From Glandiceps talaboti (lineage: Eukaryota; Hemichordata; Enteropneusta; Spengelidae): DNA of 64,000 nucleotides. The DNA is taken from contig NC_135564.1 of assembly GCF_964340395.1 (NCBI RefSeq), positions 16,450,957 through 16,514,956 of the forward strand. The letters are read 5' to 3'. Below the pieces are notes generated by a model. That model was not told where the DNA came from. It searched no databases and was given only the letters and a program-made list of their open reading frames with translations. Below, one piece after another: positions 49,759 to 63,117 of this stretch; position 1 is the first letter of the stretch, and every line of letters starts with the position of its first letter. A program made the translations under genes and the position numbers.

Positions 49759-52700
49759 GCTTGATATCCATATCCTTTGTTATATATTTAGTGCAAATGT
49801 TATTTTGTACGTGATTAGTATGGGCTTTTGAGTCTTTGATATAATTACAGATAACAGGCAGGGTAATACGAGCCTTTCGCAATACTCGAATGTACGTACT
49901 AGGATCGATCAGAATTAGCTTGAAATGCATCTCGGAAATAAACTGTTGAAACGTTTGTTGATACTTTTGTCAAGAAAAGTCCAACCAATTCTCAGGTAAA
50001 ACCAAGAAGAAAATTAGGGATTACCGTGGTTTAAAAAAAGATAGACTTCAATATGTTATCGAAGTTAAGGCAGTTTAGAATCCAAAATTGCCTTTGAATG
50101 TGGTAACTCTATGGGAAAATTAAAAAACAAGACAATGTCATCTTGAATATCTGTTGTGTTATATTCTTTTTAGATACTTTATTGCTATATGTATTAAGAA
50201 AACCGGAAAGTAACTATTCACAAGTTCTCCTAAAACTCAATGTACAAAAAGGGGGCAACAGGACGGATAAACACAACAACATAAAAGTGAAAATCAGGAC
50301 TCATCCTGAAACGTTCAGAGGATGTATTTATAGATCTAAGATAGCGCCGAACAGAACGTATTAAAACGATTAAAAAGACCATGAGCGGGGATGACTTGAA
50401 TATTGTGTACAATGGATGTTGCCTTGCGGATAGTCATCATTTATGGAATCAAGTGAAGGCAGTTTGGTGGTAATGATTCTTTCTGCAGTGCGGATGACTT
50501 TTTCTGCGTGAAATAAACTCCTACTATTTTTAAAGGATCGAGAAGAATATGCTAAAGTTTGGAGAAATTTTAAGAAGTTAGATTCATGTCGCCTTCCAAT
50601 ATCCATCCCTGAGAAAGCAATTTCAATGGAGTGTTAGAACTGCTGACATCAGACCGTGGACGAACGGAACCTGTTACAAACAGGGAAAGTAAACAACTGA
50701 ATTGGATTAATAACACTTGGACCAGCAGGTTGGAACAGCAGAGACTTGTGTTACATTTCATTGTTTGATAAGAACAGTTTTATGGTCACTTTACATAATA
50801 GTACAAGTTCACTATCAAATTTCCAATTGCTCTTGTATTTAAATTTCATATACACATAAAGAGGCCATAAAACTGTTCATATCAAGCCATGGAGTGTAAT
50901 ATAAGTCTCTGCTAGTTCCAACATTCTCAGCCAAGTGTTATTAATCCAATTCGTTTGTCTACTATCCATGTTTGTAACAGGTTCTGTTTGTCCACTCTCT
51001 GATGTCAGCAGTTATATATTTCTTCTGATACTTTTACTCTCAGTCACCTAAATGAAAGTGTAACATCGAACACACGTCAGTCAGCCGAGCTTCAGCTGAA
51101 AGTATTAAATTCTCAATATGAATATCCAATCTCATTATTGCAAATGAAGTTAATCTACTTCACCGGAGAGTTATTAAAAGGCCATTATATATCAGCTGAC
51201 CCTAATCCCTCAATTTGTTTTTCACAGGTGCGACGTGAATGTGCTCACGTGGCCGATCGAAAGAGATATAATTGCTCAAAGCGTGTAGCAAAAATGAATC
51301 AATTTTATGATCAATAGGCCGCCGTGTAAGGCTTGTGGATTATTCAAAAATAGTTCACGACACCGCGTTTGCAATTGTTAGAAGGTTGAGCAGAGAGCTT
51401 CGTATACAATCACACGAATATTGTACGTTCTTTTTAGCAGTTATTAATGCCTGGAATACGTTAGGCCGCTACAAACAGATGCAGCCTTTTCACAATAATT
51501 TGTACAAATTGCTTTGCAGAACTGTTCCGATGGCGCATTAGTTCTCAGGTTAATATTTGATAGTTGTTAACACATGTCAGTTGACGAGTGCCAGTGTAGT
51601 TTATCCATCTTAGGATTGGATTGGCGCAAGATTGTTCGACTGAAACCTTGCACACAATGTCGGGTTTTGAGCGTTTAATATACTGTGATTTTTGAAAGAA
51701 CTACAGCACATCATTTTAGATTACTCAAGTTGACAAAATATGTCCATTGATGTAATGTCAAACATTAGCACAAAACAGAATCAAAAGAGTAAACAAACAA
51801 ACAAACAAAGAAACAAACAAACAAACACACAAAACAATTGAGGACATTATGACGAATGTATCATTTCCGATTGTTTGTACAGTGCTTGCATATAATATAT
51901 TTACATCCTTTGTAACATACCCCTTCGATATTCGCCTTGCACTGACGTCATCAACATCCGGATTCTCTATTAAGTTACAGGGAATACGTAGTTATGTTCT
52001 CAGCAGAAATACATAATGACGCAAACACCAACTAACCCATCGCTGAATTATACATTCAACACATGAATAAATAATCTGTTTTTCGACACTTTTGGGCTAT
52101 AACTTGTACGACATACTTCAATGGTATTAGCAAATTACTTTGTTATCTTCGTATATATGAGTATAGTTTCAGAAGGTATTAGCAATTTATTTGGTTCCAT
52201 AATATTTATCTTCATCGAAAGAAAATGTAATACTGCGGGCGCTCTTGTCTTTGCAGAGCTAATCTGTTAATGATAACTGATCTAATGTCATTGGTGTATA
52301 CGTAGGTATGCGTTGTAACCTATGTATACGTATTACATGATGAATACACTTTTCCAGATAAAAAATATGTATACGTCATCAGCTAGAGGTATGGATTTGA
52401 CTTTAGGCTGTTAGACCACTTGCTGTGTGTGAGTAGTGCATGTCGCTGAGCGCATTAATCGCCGAAGGTACGTAAAGTCGTATAGATATAAATCATATTA
52501 CGTACATTGGATTTTTCAGGTAATCAAAATTTTCGGCAAAATCACGATGAACAGACAATGAATGATAAGGTCGAAATAACACACCTTTGGAAGAAGCAAT
52601 TCTCATGTTGCCACTACTATATATGATGTTGTCTTTTCTGATGTTTTGTGGTATGTCTCTTAACGTCTTTCCGAAGGGGAATAACTTACATAGAGATAGC

Positions 52701-55700
52701 ACCAACTATCACGCTTATTGAACGGGGCTCATTGTATTCGTAATGTGTTATAACTATAATCCAATTTTCGAACAGAATTATCATATGCATGCTTACAGTC
52801 ACCTTTTATCGTCCTGGTATACAAGGGCTAAACATTCGACATTTTCACTGTAGGCATAAGTACCACCAAATTCTGCACCTGTCATTCTGTAATGTGTGGG
52901 TAAAAAATCGCCCTTACCCTGGTCTCGAAAACAGTACCTCCAGTTCTGTACCTATCTATCTAAAGATATGCTCTATAACCACTTCATTACAAAGTGACTT
53001 GTGCAGGTCTCCACATAGAATTTGTTCATTGATATGATAATGCGTATGTGCACCAGTGTTAGCAACAGAGCTATGGGTGGGTAAAAACGGAAATACTGTA
53101 AGTTCGAATTGGGACTGTAACTTTGGTACAGTATGAGTCTTTGCCAGGTTAATGGATTTCACACTTAGCTTTTGGGGAAAACATCATTCGGATTATTTAG
53201 CCTATGCGGGATGGGTTTTCTATAGTGAATTTTGTAATTAACATGATAATGGGTAAGAGGTTACATAACAGGGCTGTAGGTAAGAAGGTTGACTCGATCT
53301 CTGGTGAAAAACCTAAAAACTTGTCGAAGTCGAAGTATGACTTCGTTATAGGACAAGTCCTCGGCCATTAAATGAAAACAATCGGGAAAGTGTTGGGTAA
53401 AGCGCCATTATTTTGTCCGAGGCGCATGACGTTTACCCAACACTGTCCGATTATTTTCAGTTAAATGTCTTCTGACGTGTGCTATAACTATAAGATATAG
53501 ACTTTCATTGTTATAATTTTTACTCTCGACATGACTTTGAACTTTTTTTACTGACCTCCTCAGCTCCATAACTTTAGAGAAAGTGTTCACCAGGCATAAA
53601 GGTATGAGCTTGTTGGAAATATCTTATAATTGAACAACTATTTAAAGACAAACAACACGCACACAAATTTTAACAACAGATCCGACAGTATAAAGTAAAC
53701 ATGCTGGCTGTCATATCATACCGTACGTTACTCTACCGTACCATACCTTATACATACCATACCATACCATATACATACCATACATCTTTATTGTCCAAAA
53801 ATTGGTAATTCTTCATGCGAATGTAGAAAAGAAAAGTACACATGAAAAACAATTTAAAACAGGGACACATTATAAATTAAAATGTATACAATAAATGCAG
53901 TTCCAAAATCAAGAGACAATCACAAATTGAAGACAAATGCTAAAACAATGAAAGAATAAGTTACTAATCATTCCTGACACGGTTCAGGAAGGAAATTACT
54001 ACGGAATAAATGAATATTTAGCTCTGTTGGTTTTTGTCTTCGAAACTCTATAGCCGACGGGATGGTAAAACTTCAAAATCCTGTTGACGGGGGTCCTGAT
54101 TGTTGCTTAGAATGGTCTTGGCTTTGCCCAAAACTTGTTTTTCGTACAACTTGGCAAGGCTAGTCTGTTGTACACAGTACAGTGGCTTTGCTAGAAATGT
54201 TAATTTTACAAAAGCCTGTTTTGTATATTGATATTTATTACCTAATCCGCAAAATTAGGGAAGAACTTAAAATACTCTCAATGAATGATCTATAAAAGAG
54301 AATTAGCATATTCTTTTGTCAACTTTGAAGAAATTCAATTTCCTTCAGAAAAATAGGTGCTGCTGATATTTCGTAAACTCAATTATAACAAGCGTATGAT
54401 ATGTCTTGTTCATCACCATAGAGAAGGTTGTGATCTCCCTGTAATAAACATTCGGTGTATCTAAATGCAAATTTAACAAGTCACCATGAAAGACACAACT
54501 CCCAAGGTTACTTTGAATATTGTCAAGTGAAAAACAATATGTGATAGTAGGGAGTCGACCACTTGAAGTGAGTTCCAATGTATTATAGCCATGCGCTAAA
54601 TAATACAAGGACGATCCCCGTAGTCGACTGCCACAGAAAATCAGATCTCTTTGGCGCTTGTGGTCGTCCTGTCATCGAATATTTATTATTACTGGTTAAA
54701 TACTGGGGCAGACATCACGTGTGACAGAAATGGTGGCTAGTATTTGATTGACAACCATTCATATTGTGGCAAAATCAAGTGAGGAACATGAAGGAGTAAC
54801 GTTTCGTAAAGCTCTGTGGAAAAGTTGGATAAAAACATTATAATGTACCAGCCAAGATGCCGAGGGGTTTCTTTTTAATAGCTTAGAAGCAACAACATGA
54901 TTTTTGATACACAGTGATTATTACAATTATATATAAAGGCAGCTTTTACAATATTGAACTGTATAATAATACTTTAATTATTTTGTGCACAGTAAAATAG
55001 TAAAGAGTGTATGTTAGAAAGATTTACAAAACGGAAAATCCACACTCTGTACATTACTAAGTAGGCTGTGGTGTTTAGAGCCCTAGATGGTGCGCAAATA
55101 TATGTCAGTTCATGTGACCGGTTAAATAACATATTTTGACAAAATATCCTCACATTCTGTAAATGTGCAATATTCGTGATTTAAATAGTATCTTTTGTGA
55201 TCTCCATCAAATTCGTCAACTACAAATTTGTTTTACTATACATAAAAATGTTTGCATGTCAGTACTTTTCAATACAACGTAGCTGTTGTACGAGTGATAC
55301 ACATGAACTACGGGGGTCCATTGTTATGGAAACCCGAACATTAACTATATAAACTCTCAAACGAAACATACACACGATTTACGAAAGTCCTTTTCCACAA
55401 GTTAGATCTGGTATTATGCTAAAATGCTAAATTCGACATGATGAAGTAAGAACTTGGTATTGGTACAAGAGACCTTACACAACAATGCGATGCATCATGT
55501 TTGTCAACAAAAACCTACATTTCATCCAGACATTCCATGCCCATATATAGACATCATTCACAAATGCCTTTGAATGTGTGAATAATTTAAATTGTTTACT
55601 CGTAACTCAATGATCAATAGCACTATTTATAACTGGCATCAAGAGGCAAAGTACGCTTTTGAAAAATCTTTTTCCTGTACAGAGTTTACATTCAGGTTGT

Positions 55701-57608
55701 TTATATATATTCATAGCTTTTATCTTGTTGCACGATCATCGGCTTTCTCTCGAAGCAATATGCCATTTACTAGATTTTATAAGAGATTCGGATAGGAAAT
55801 CGTGATTTTGTAGCGGGTCAATTGTACAAGAACTGATCCCGCTGACCTCGATGGCATGACTATGAATATGATCTCTACAACCATGACGATAGCAGGAGAA
55901 AGCGTGATATGAATCATGGTGTATTTGCATTACATTTTCAAACATCATTTACATGTATTGAAACTTGGAATTTCACTTTCTAAAGTGCAAGCACATTCCC
56001 ACTTTCAGTTTCAAATCAACTTCATATCGATTATAAATGGTAGACAGGTCAGCCGGGGGACAATTGAGTTCACAAAATGTCTACTACAAGATGACGCATA
56101 GACGTTTTTTGTACTTGAAGCAAGCTATCACACCATACCACACCACAAGAAGACAAGAAGGTGAACATTTTAGTACCATCTCTTGTTTGCTGCAAGTTAT
56201 AATACCTATGCAATATGTTAGATTGTATCCTGTAAGTAGGCGCTGCTATTGCCACGGAATTAGTTTGCTCAATCGTACATAATCTAACACACCGTTTGGG
56301 TATGACAAATTGTGCTCATCACGACACTCGGTACGCAGACACGTATATATATCTTAGGTTTGGAAAAGACCTTGGTTTTAACGTGACTCTTAGCCTATTT
56401 AGGTGTTGCCACTGAACGCCATGGTTTAAGCACATACTACATCATAAGTGCATTAAGTATGAAGGAGAAGTTTAAGTAAAAGTTGTATCTATATCGTTTA
56501 TAGCTAGATAGATCAGACTCTTATTCTTAGCAAATGCTAGCACAGGATTAACCAAAACAGCAGATAGGAAAATATGTTCGTGATTATAATTGAATCAAAA
56601 CATTCATACACTTGAACAAAATTGAAAGTCGTATTCTCAATTACCGTTCATATCCTTTCTTGACTTCTTCGTCACATGACTGGACAATGTCCTTCCGACG
56701 ACCCGAACTATTTGCATGTGTTAATATGGAACACGAATTCAAGTGTATTTTCATAAATGGTAAACAACTAAGACGATTTTTTGAGGATAAGAGAAAAACA
56801 AAATAAGATTATACGTTTGAAAATATATTCGGAGAACAAGTTTGTTCTCTCTCCAATAGAGTGCTTTATGGTGTCTGTATGTGCATCGACTTTTCCCAAT
56901 CCTGCCCAGCTCTCTAAACTGCTTAGCTGTCTATGTCACCCTTTACTTTCGAGTATATCCTTCTATGCAATATCAGTAAATCGTAATTTCCGAGTTTAAT
57001 ACTAGCCTTATTAGAATCGTGGGATGTGATGCGACCATACACACATGTTCTACAAAGCTTGTCGACTTAATGTGGGATTTGTATAATTAATGATTGTCGG
57101 TAATTAGGCAATATCTTAAGTATGCAAGCTTGGCATTATTAATTTGTCAAACAAGCCATGTATATTCATGAGAACCGTAGCTTAGAATTTTGCATTCCAA
57201 CAATTAATGTATGCAGAAGCAAAATCTAAAGTCTTCGCCCTTACGGAAGGCAGTCAGTTTACATCTGGTTAGAATATATGTCCAACACTGAAATCAATAC
57301 GTGTAAGACGCACACGTCTACCTCGTACAACTTCATTAAGCTTTTATCTCCTATTAGCTGTAGGCTATTGCACTAAAATGCATGTATAATAATCTGATAA
57401 TTGTTTTACACGAATCCCTCCTCAGGCAAAACGTGTTAGCAAGCTCTTAATGGAGTGAAACTTCTGCACAAAGTGACGTTGTAGATTTGCTTGCAAATTT
57501 GATATCGTGTAGGTTAGTAACTTTAGGGGCATGTTCATTAAATGTGTCTAATTTAATTATAAAATCAATACATGAAATCAAATTCGTCTGCTCATATTTA
57601 AATGTCCA

Positions 57609-57660
<52 letters not shown>

Positions 57661-60600
57661 GCCTGTCTGTCTGTCTGTCTGTCTGTCCTTCAATCACTCC
57701 GGTCATGTTTTTCACCCACATACATACATACATACATACATACATACATACATACATACATACATACGTACATACGCACATACATACATACATACATACA
57801 TACATACATACATACATACATACATACATACATACATACATACATACATACATACATACAAAGAAATATATAAATGCATGTTATCAATAATACTTTTACA
57901 ACTGATTACACACTGAGAAATACTTCGTCCAGTTTTCACGATGCATGCAGCCTTTCAATATGTCTAATGTTGTCGGTGTATTGTTCTCACTTGATCGGGA
58001 AATGAAAGCAATTATTGCCGTGTCGGAATATGACAGAAGTCAGAATGGACTAACGACTACATAGATTCCTGTGTCGTGTGTAATGTTCATCATTTCCTAT
58101 ATGTTGATAAAGCAGATGTCGAATGATATTACGTTAGATGCATTAGCCATTACATGTATATCACGTTTGGCAATACAAAAAAAGTTAAATGAAGAGAAAA
58201 AAGATTTACTGACTGGTGATAGATTGTTACAAAATACATATACATTCACACTATATGCTTCTTGGAAATCATATTCTGTTATTTGCTTCAGTTAGCTCGT
58301 CCCCGTGTACGTGTCTCCATGTTATTAGAAAACGATGGAAGCCTGAAATTGCTTGTCTGTAATATTTTGTGTAATTTCCATTTTTATATATTCTGGCATT
58401 GTAGTCAACGAAATTGGAGTATGCCATAGATTTTTCAGGTCAGAGAAATTTCTTTTTTACAGACAACAAATTATTCATTTAGATAAATCCTGATGTAACC
58501 AACCGTGCTGAAAGGCAAAATATAGGACACTCTGCTCCTGCTGTTATTTGACTTTTTCAAATTCAAAATACGACTGAGTAACAGTTGTAACTCATTTGGA
58601 TCAATATGTAATACTGGTTTAATGGCCTCATTTGCTACAGTCTCTCGAAAAAAAAAATCTAAAAAATAACGATCGTTATATCTGCTGTTACGCAGTGGGT
58701 TATGGTGACCAGTCATGACGTCATTTTATGTATTGTATGGTGTCATTGTTAATTTAAGTTTTGAACCACAACGTTTCATATACAGTTACATGATTTCAAG
58801 GTCCCTTAAAAATAAATCATAAGTGACTTAATCTTTTTATAACATAGTGTGTATTCCTCACTGTGAAAATACTACAACATCAGAGTGACTATAGATATTC
58901 AATTACTATAAACTCAAATCAACAAGTTTGTATTGGACTCTTCTTTGTTTCATCCGATAGTGATTTAGAAATTATGTTCACAGTGACAGAAAAATGTATC
59001 ATTTTGTATGTTGGCGCGCTATTAGTGTCTGTAATTTCTTTTAAGTAATTTTTAACAAAAGAGAGACGTAACAACATCGTCCTTCCTAATATAAAATGTG
59101 ACATTTCATGTGCGTGTGTACTGTCAGTGCCTATATTTTATTTGTGTAATTTGTAACAAAAAACCTTGTGTGAGATATAAAAAAAGCATCGTCCAGCTAA
59201 TTGAAACACTGTAGTATTAGTAATTTGGAAGTATCACCAACATTCACCTTTGATAATTGAAATAATACACATTGCCATAACTCAAATGTGTCGTTAGCCA
59301 TAAATGTCAGCTTGCTTAAGTATACGACCGACAACGTCCGTATATTTATATGAGTAGCCTGTAAAATGATTGATACATTTTCTAACAATCCATCATAATT
59401 TTATATCAGGGACAAGGTTTATTGATTATGAACTATAGCTATTACATATTTCTGCTTAGATTTCATGAGGAGGCATATGAATAATGCCCTCCTTAAATAG
59501 AGAATACAATTCATTCGCCTTAAGGTTCATATACCTTGAATGGAATATTCATATGATTTATACCATGTTCAGTATTTCTATCCATGTTACAACCAAGATC
59601 ACTCTTTCGTCTGAAGTGTAGTCTGCTCAACTTCTTAATTGATCAACTTGTCAATTTTCTTTTTTGACTACGCCGCTTTGTAGAAACGTTGTGTATCTAT
59701 GGTATTTGGAAAGTTACACTGTAAAAATTAGAGATATCATGGTTCATTTGCTGGAGACATTGTTTTGAATGAGATCCCCAGACACAGTGTCAGTTTGCTG
59801 AGATAACAAATGGCATAACAAGTGTTTTGTCCGTTAACCTTGATTGATTATCATTCTAGTTACACAGTGTTGCAGCTACAATCACATATTTACTACGAAC
59901 CCGTGAATAGGTGTCCAGGCTCTCATTGAGGGTGTTTTCAAATGAAAAATCGATGGCTGAGTTAATTACAATGATGTTGTGTTCGCTGTGCATTAGACAA
60001 ACGAATGATTATGGTTGTACAAATCCAACCATGCGAGATCACGACGTGCGCACAGGCGGCACAGCCATTAGTGGGTTTGCATTAGTAACGTAGGAATGAT
60101 GTTCAACTGAAAGTTAGGGTCTCGCCCTCGATAGTCGTCCCCCCGGTAGTACTCTTCTGAGTAAAATGCGCATTTTACGGATCACAAGTCTCGCCTCACA
60201 ACGGTGAATATACGAGACATCATGTAATATTCCCAGTGTGATTGTACTGACAGCTAGAGGCCTGGGCAAAGAGGATTACGCTTCTGAGGTAATGGATCTC
60301 GCCGTCTCATATTAACGATTTTAGATATGACAGTCACGCCATCAAAATGGCCTTGTATAATCATAGACATGTTAAATAAAGTCGTGGGCATAAACAGTGC
60401 ATACATTTATTAGAAAACATTTGGATAGAGCGTCATATTTCACTGTGTTATAAGACGTACATTATATCAGACACTTCATGCCCAGAGGGTATACTTTTCT
60501 TCGTTCTGCTTGAGTGTTCTCATGATATTGCATTCACTGAACTGTTATCCGTATTGAGAGTTCGTTTTCCGATCACCCCAATGATCTCATACCAATTAGT

Positions 60601-61803
60601 GCTATCAAAACACATTACTGTGGTTTTTGCCATCGTCACACTTGAACTGGTGTTATTGAAGTTTGAATAAAAGACCATCACGCTCGGATCCACGCTTCCT
60701 TACAAGAGCACCACTAGTATAGAAGTGAAAATAAAATCCTCATTAGATGAGTCTTACACAGTGATTATATGAGGTTGTTGCATCGATCACAGAGTAATGT
60801 GGATTTGAAACTTCGCCTGTTTTATCAATTCGACGGCGCAATTCACTGGTGTAATCACATAGGAGTCACTTTATGATCCAAGTAGTTTGAGCATTGCCAT
60901 GATTTTGTCCAGTGTATTCGATGCTAGGCCTCAAACACACACATCAACAAAGACATGGACTTGTGACAGACGAAGGCACCAGACTAAGGTGACTGGTGTT
61001 TTAGAACGACAAAAGTGTTCCTTTGAGTCTCTGATTACTGGCCAGCTGTCATTTTGGGTAAAGGGTCTAAATTGGATGAGCTCACTTGAGGCGATTACCT
61101 CAGAGCACGAGTAGAACGGTCAACCCTCATGTCAAAACAGTGACAAGAAATACCAACATGGCACCGTGCCATTTGACAACAGTCACGTGATGTTACCATT
61201 TAGTTTTAAACTACGGAGAGCTGAAGTACACAGGGACCAGATCCACAGCAATATCATAGACCCTGAAAACATTTCTGTAATTGTGCACAATAAAAATGAA
61301 AGATCATATACACCATTACGGAATGAAGCCATTCACCAAGCAGGTGGGGTTTTCACAATAGACAATGTTTATTATACCCGACTTTCTGGTTCACCACGTC
61401 TGGTATGTAGCGCTTGAACTGCTAATGGGGGAAAACCGTCATGCATTGATCACAGTTCTTTCCTACTGAATTCTGTCATTACCCCTCAAGAGATCCGGTC
61501 TTCTCTTACACTGTATTTGATTCACTTCGATAAAAATATGAAAAATGTAAAAGCCTTCTCCTCCCATACAAAGGAATCTCATTATAATTGTACTTAACCA
61601 TTAATGCGTCCAGATATAAAATATCAAATAGTAATTTTCTAACATTAATAATTGATATTAATGGGTATTTGCTATAACATATGAAAATTCAATGCATTGA
61701 GGATATGACTTGACTCTTCCTTTTTTTTCAATATTTCAGTTTCTCGCATGCCTGGAGCTGGGTTTCAATATTGTTATTGTTTTTTACGGAATGTATACCC
61801 CAG
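45124..61803 (+). CDS. Second LAPTM4/DUF7027-type tetraspan gene, first two exons (partial)
   Basis: Exon 1 (45124-45198, donor GTGAGT) reads [20 protein letters not shown] then AFYTL: exactly 25 codons, as in exon 1 of the gene at 12559, with the same Cys cluster and R(S/T)GSL motif. Exon 2 (61740-61803, acceptor ATATTTCAG, donor GTAAGT) reads [20 protein letters not shown] then P, completing the first membrane segment. It enters in phase 0 and leaves in phase 1, as its counterpart does (64 versus 70 bases). The remaining exons for TM2-TM4 would lie to the right of the window. Pairing across a 16.5 kb intron is inferred from phase and homology; no other first exon was seen between. Function as for the paralogue: presumably an endosomal/lysosomal tetraspan, not proven here. 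Confidence 0.7.
45199..46740. other. Start of the large intron, nothing supported
   Basis: AT-rich sequence with a short GTGA tract near 46070-46087. No exon or RNA gene is seen. Confidence 0.5.
46741..47270 (+). repeat. Long compound (TATG)/(TCTG)/(TG) array
   Basis: (TATG)n to 46836, (TCTG)n to about 46922, CCTG variants, then (TATG)n broken four times by (TG)n plus GGATG. The spacer GTGTGTGTGGATG recurs, giving a higher-order pattern. Cys/Val/Met and His/Tyr/Ile-repeat frames over it (up to 210 codons) are not genes. Confidence 0.98.
47271..49258. other. Intronic stretch, no supported exon
   Basis: AT-rich. The overlapping frames at 48616-48910 on both strands lack recognised motifs. Confidence 0.45.
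49259..49758 (+). repeat. Compound tetranucleotide array with an internal orientation switch
   Basis: Order on the plus strand: (ATGG), (ATAG), (ACAG) blocks to 49500; (TATG) 49504-49563; (TAGG) to 49580; about 65 bases of unique sequence; (GCAG/CAGG) at about 49646; (CATA) to 49713; (CAGA) to 49758. The (TATG)-(TAGG) half and the (CAGG)-(CATA) half are reverse complements, so the array can fold on itself. Confidence 0.97.
50638..51012. repeat. Large imperfect palindrome (about 155-bp arms)
   Basis: Left arm at about 50638-50795 (AACTGCTGACATCAGA ... AGAACAGTTTTATGG) and right arm at about 50857-51012 (CCATAAAACTGTTC ... GATGTCAGCAGTT) are extended inverted copies with scattered mismatches and a loop of about 60 bases. 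It is a fold-back element in the large intron. A frame at 50570-50761 falls in the left arm and is not a gene. Confidence 0.8.
51013..53300. other. Intronic stretch, no supported exon
   Basis: AT-rich with only short frames and the AAAC tract at 51783. Confidence 0.5.
51783..51833 (+). repeat. (AAAC)n microsatellite
   Basis: About twelve tetramers with one AAAG variant. Confidence 0.9.
53373..53466. repeat. Near-palindromic hairpin
   Basis: ATTAAATGAAAACAATCGGG with GTGTTGGGTAAAGCG is inverted as CGTTTACCCAACACTGTCC with GATTATTTTCAGTTAAAT; the turn is near 53418. Flanking sequence (TGTCCGAGG and AAGTCCTCGG) extends the symmetry. This is a compact fold-back remnant. Confidence 0.75.
53725..53785 (+). 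repeat. (ATACC)n pentanucleotide tract
   Basis: Repeated CATACC and CATATA units directly adjoining the 3' end of the minus-strand LINE at 53786, so it may be the expanded tail of that LINE. Confidence 0.85.
53786..54215 (-). mobile_element. 5'-truncated LINE 3' end (CR1/Rex1-type), degraded
   Basis: On the minus strand the frame reads [19 protein letters not shown], then [14 protein letters not shown]. It shifts frame to [17 protein letters not shown] and ends in a stop. The LPSxRRYRV...K(T)NRxKxSFIP pattern is the C-terminal end of LINE ORF2. The 3' UTR ends GGACAATAAAGAT, beside the pentamer tract at 53725. The frameshift shows it is an old, dead copy. It differs from the copy at 31255. 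Confidence 0.75.
54216..57607. other. Intronic stretch, no supported exon
   Basis: Frames at 54345-54608, 55592-55795, 55736-55948, 56037-56282 and 56612-56999 have no motif or splice-site agreement. Confidence 0.45.
57608..57861 (+). repeat. (TCTG)n followed by (CATA)n
   Basis: (TCTG)n to about 57687, a 30-base unique spacer, then (CATA)n with two CG variants near 57766-57776. This is the third array in the same intron built from the same two tetramers. Confidence 0.97.
57862..61739. other. Intronic stretch before exon 2, no supported exon
   Basis: AT-rich to 59.9 kb, then slightly more GC-rich. Frames at 59911-60093, 60887-61114 and 61166-61417 have no recognised domain. No alternative first exon with the Cys cluster was found. 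Confidence 0.45.
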
Positions 61804-62804
61804 GTAAGTCATCTTGTCTTTCCATTTCAATCACATATTCCCACCTGGGGAGTACAAAGGGGAACTCTTTAAACCTTACTCCGAACTATAACGCAGATAT
61901 AGGTTATGTATACCAGCCCAAGGAATTCCTAGCATGTTAAGCCAAAAGTCAACAGTTGGTCACACAATGGCTGATTTTATTTGGCGAGTTCTCCCTAAAA
62001 TCATCAAATCCGAAAAGAACCCCCCCCCCACAAAAACAGCATTGACAGTGAAGATATAACACCATATGTACGCCATATTGTCACGAAATTTTAAATTGCA
62101 CATAGAATTTGAGTTGAATTTGTCGAAACAGAAACAATATATTACAAGCCGCTGTTTGTGCCCATTTATTTGAGCTAAATAGAAAACGTAGAACACTCTT
62201 ACATGTTGTCTTCTTGCCAGCGATGACGAGTGGGACGCCATGTTGAAAGCGCCCTCGATGGCCGTAAAAGTGCTTAGTTTTGGTTGTACATGTACATGCA
62301 TATTAGTAATTTGCCGCACTACAAAGTTTATCGCTGTGTAACTATAACTATATAAATTACGCATACATGAGACTATTGTTCAAGATTATATGCTTGTTTC
62401 ACTTTTTACTAAAATTTCTTAGGTACTTGTGATTCATGTAGGAGATTTCTACCCAAATTTAATACCTGGACTGAAATAAGCGTAAAATACACCTCGGAAG
62501 TTACAATTATAAACCTTCAGTTAACCAAGAAATAACCAGTGGTTACGTCACCACACAATTGTTTGAAGTAGGTCACAATGCCATCAAAATCCAACAAGTT
62601 TATAATCCAATATGGCCGCCTAACACTGTGAACTCTATTGGAAAACACAATATTTCCAATATCTTTGAAATAAAATGGTGAACCACAAATTTCTTTAATT
62701 ATTTCAAACGGATAGTGAACAAGATTTCAAATTGCCAATTTTGAAATTGGTCACTTATGTACGTTCTAAACTAACCTTATAGTAGCATAACACCCATCAA
62801 TTCC

Positions 62805-62925
<121 letters not shown>

Positions 62926-63117
62926 TATTCTATACGTTTTAATGCATTTTATAACTTATAAGATATCCGGTCAAACGTAGAAATTAAATATTGCAAACCC
63001 GTTTTACATAAAACTGTCAAGACACTTGGTATATTCAAATGGAATTAGATATATTACCTTTGCACCAATTGTCTAGAAATGCTACTAATCAGAACGTCTT
63101 TTATCAGTGGCGGACTT

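Noticed and set aside
57487-57939. Several 60-130 codon frames
   Set aside because: Microsatellite translations of (TCTG)n and (CATA)n; no splice or motif support.
62380-62535. Possible third exon of the second LAPTM4-like gene after TTTCTTAG
   Set aside because: The open stretch has no membrane-spanning character and no donor, unlike the corresponding TM2 exon of the paralogue.
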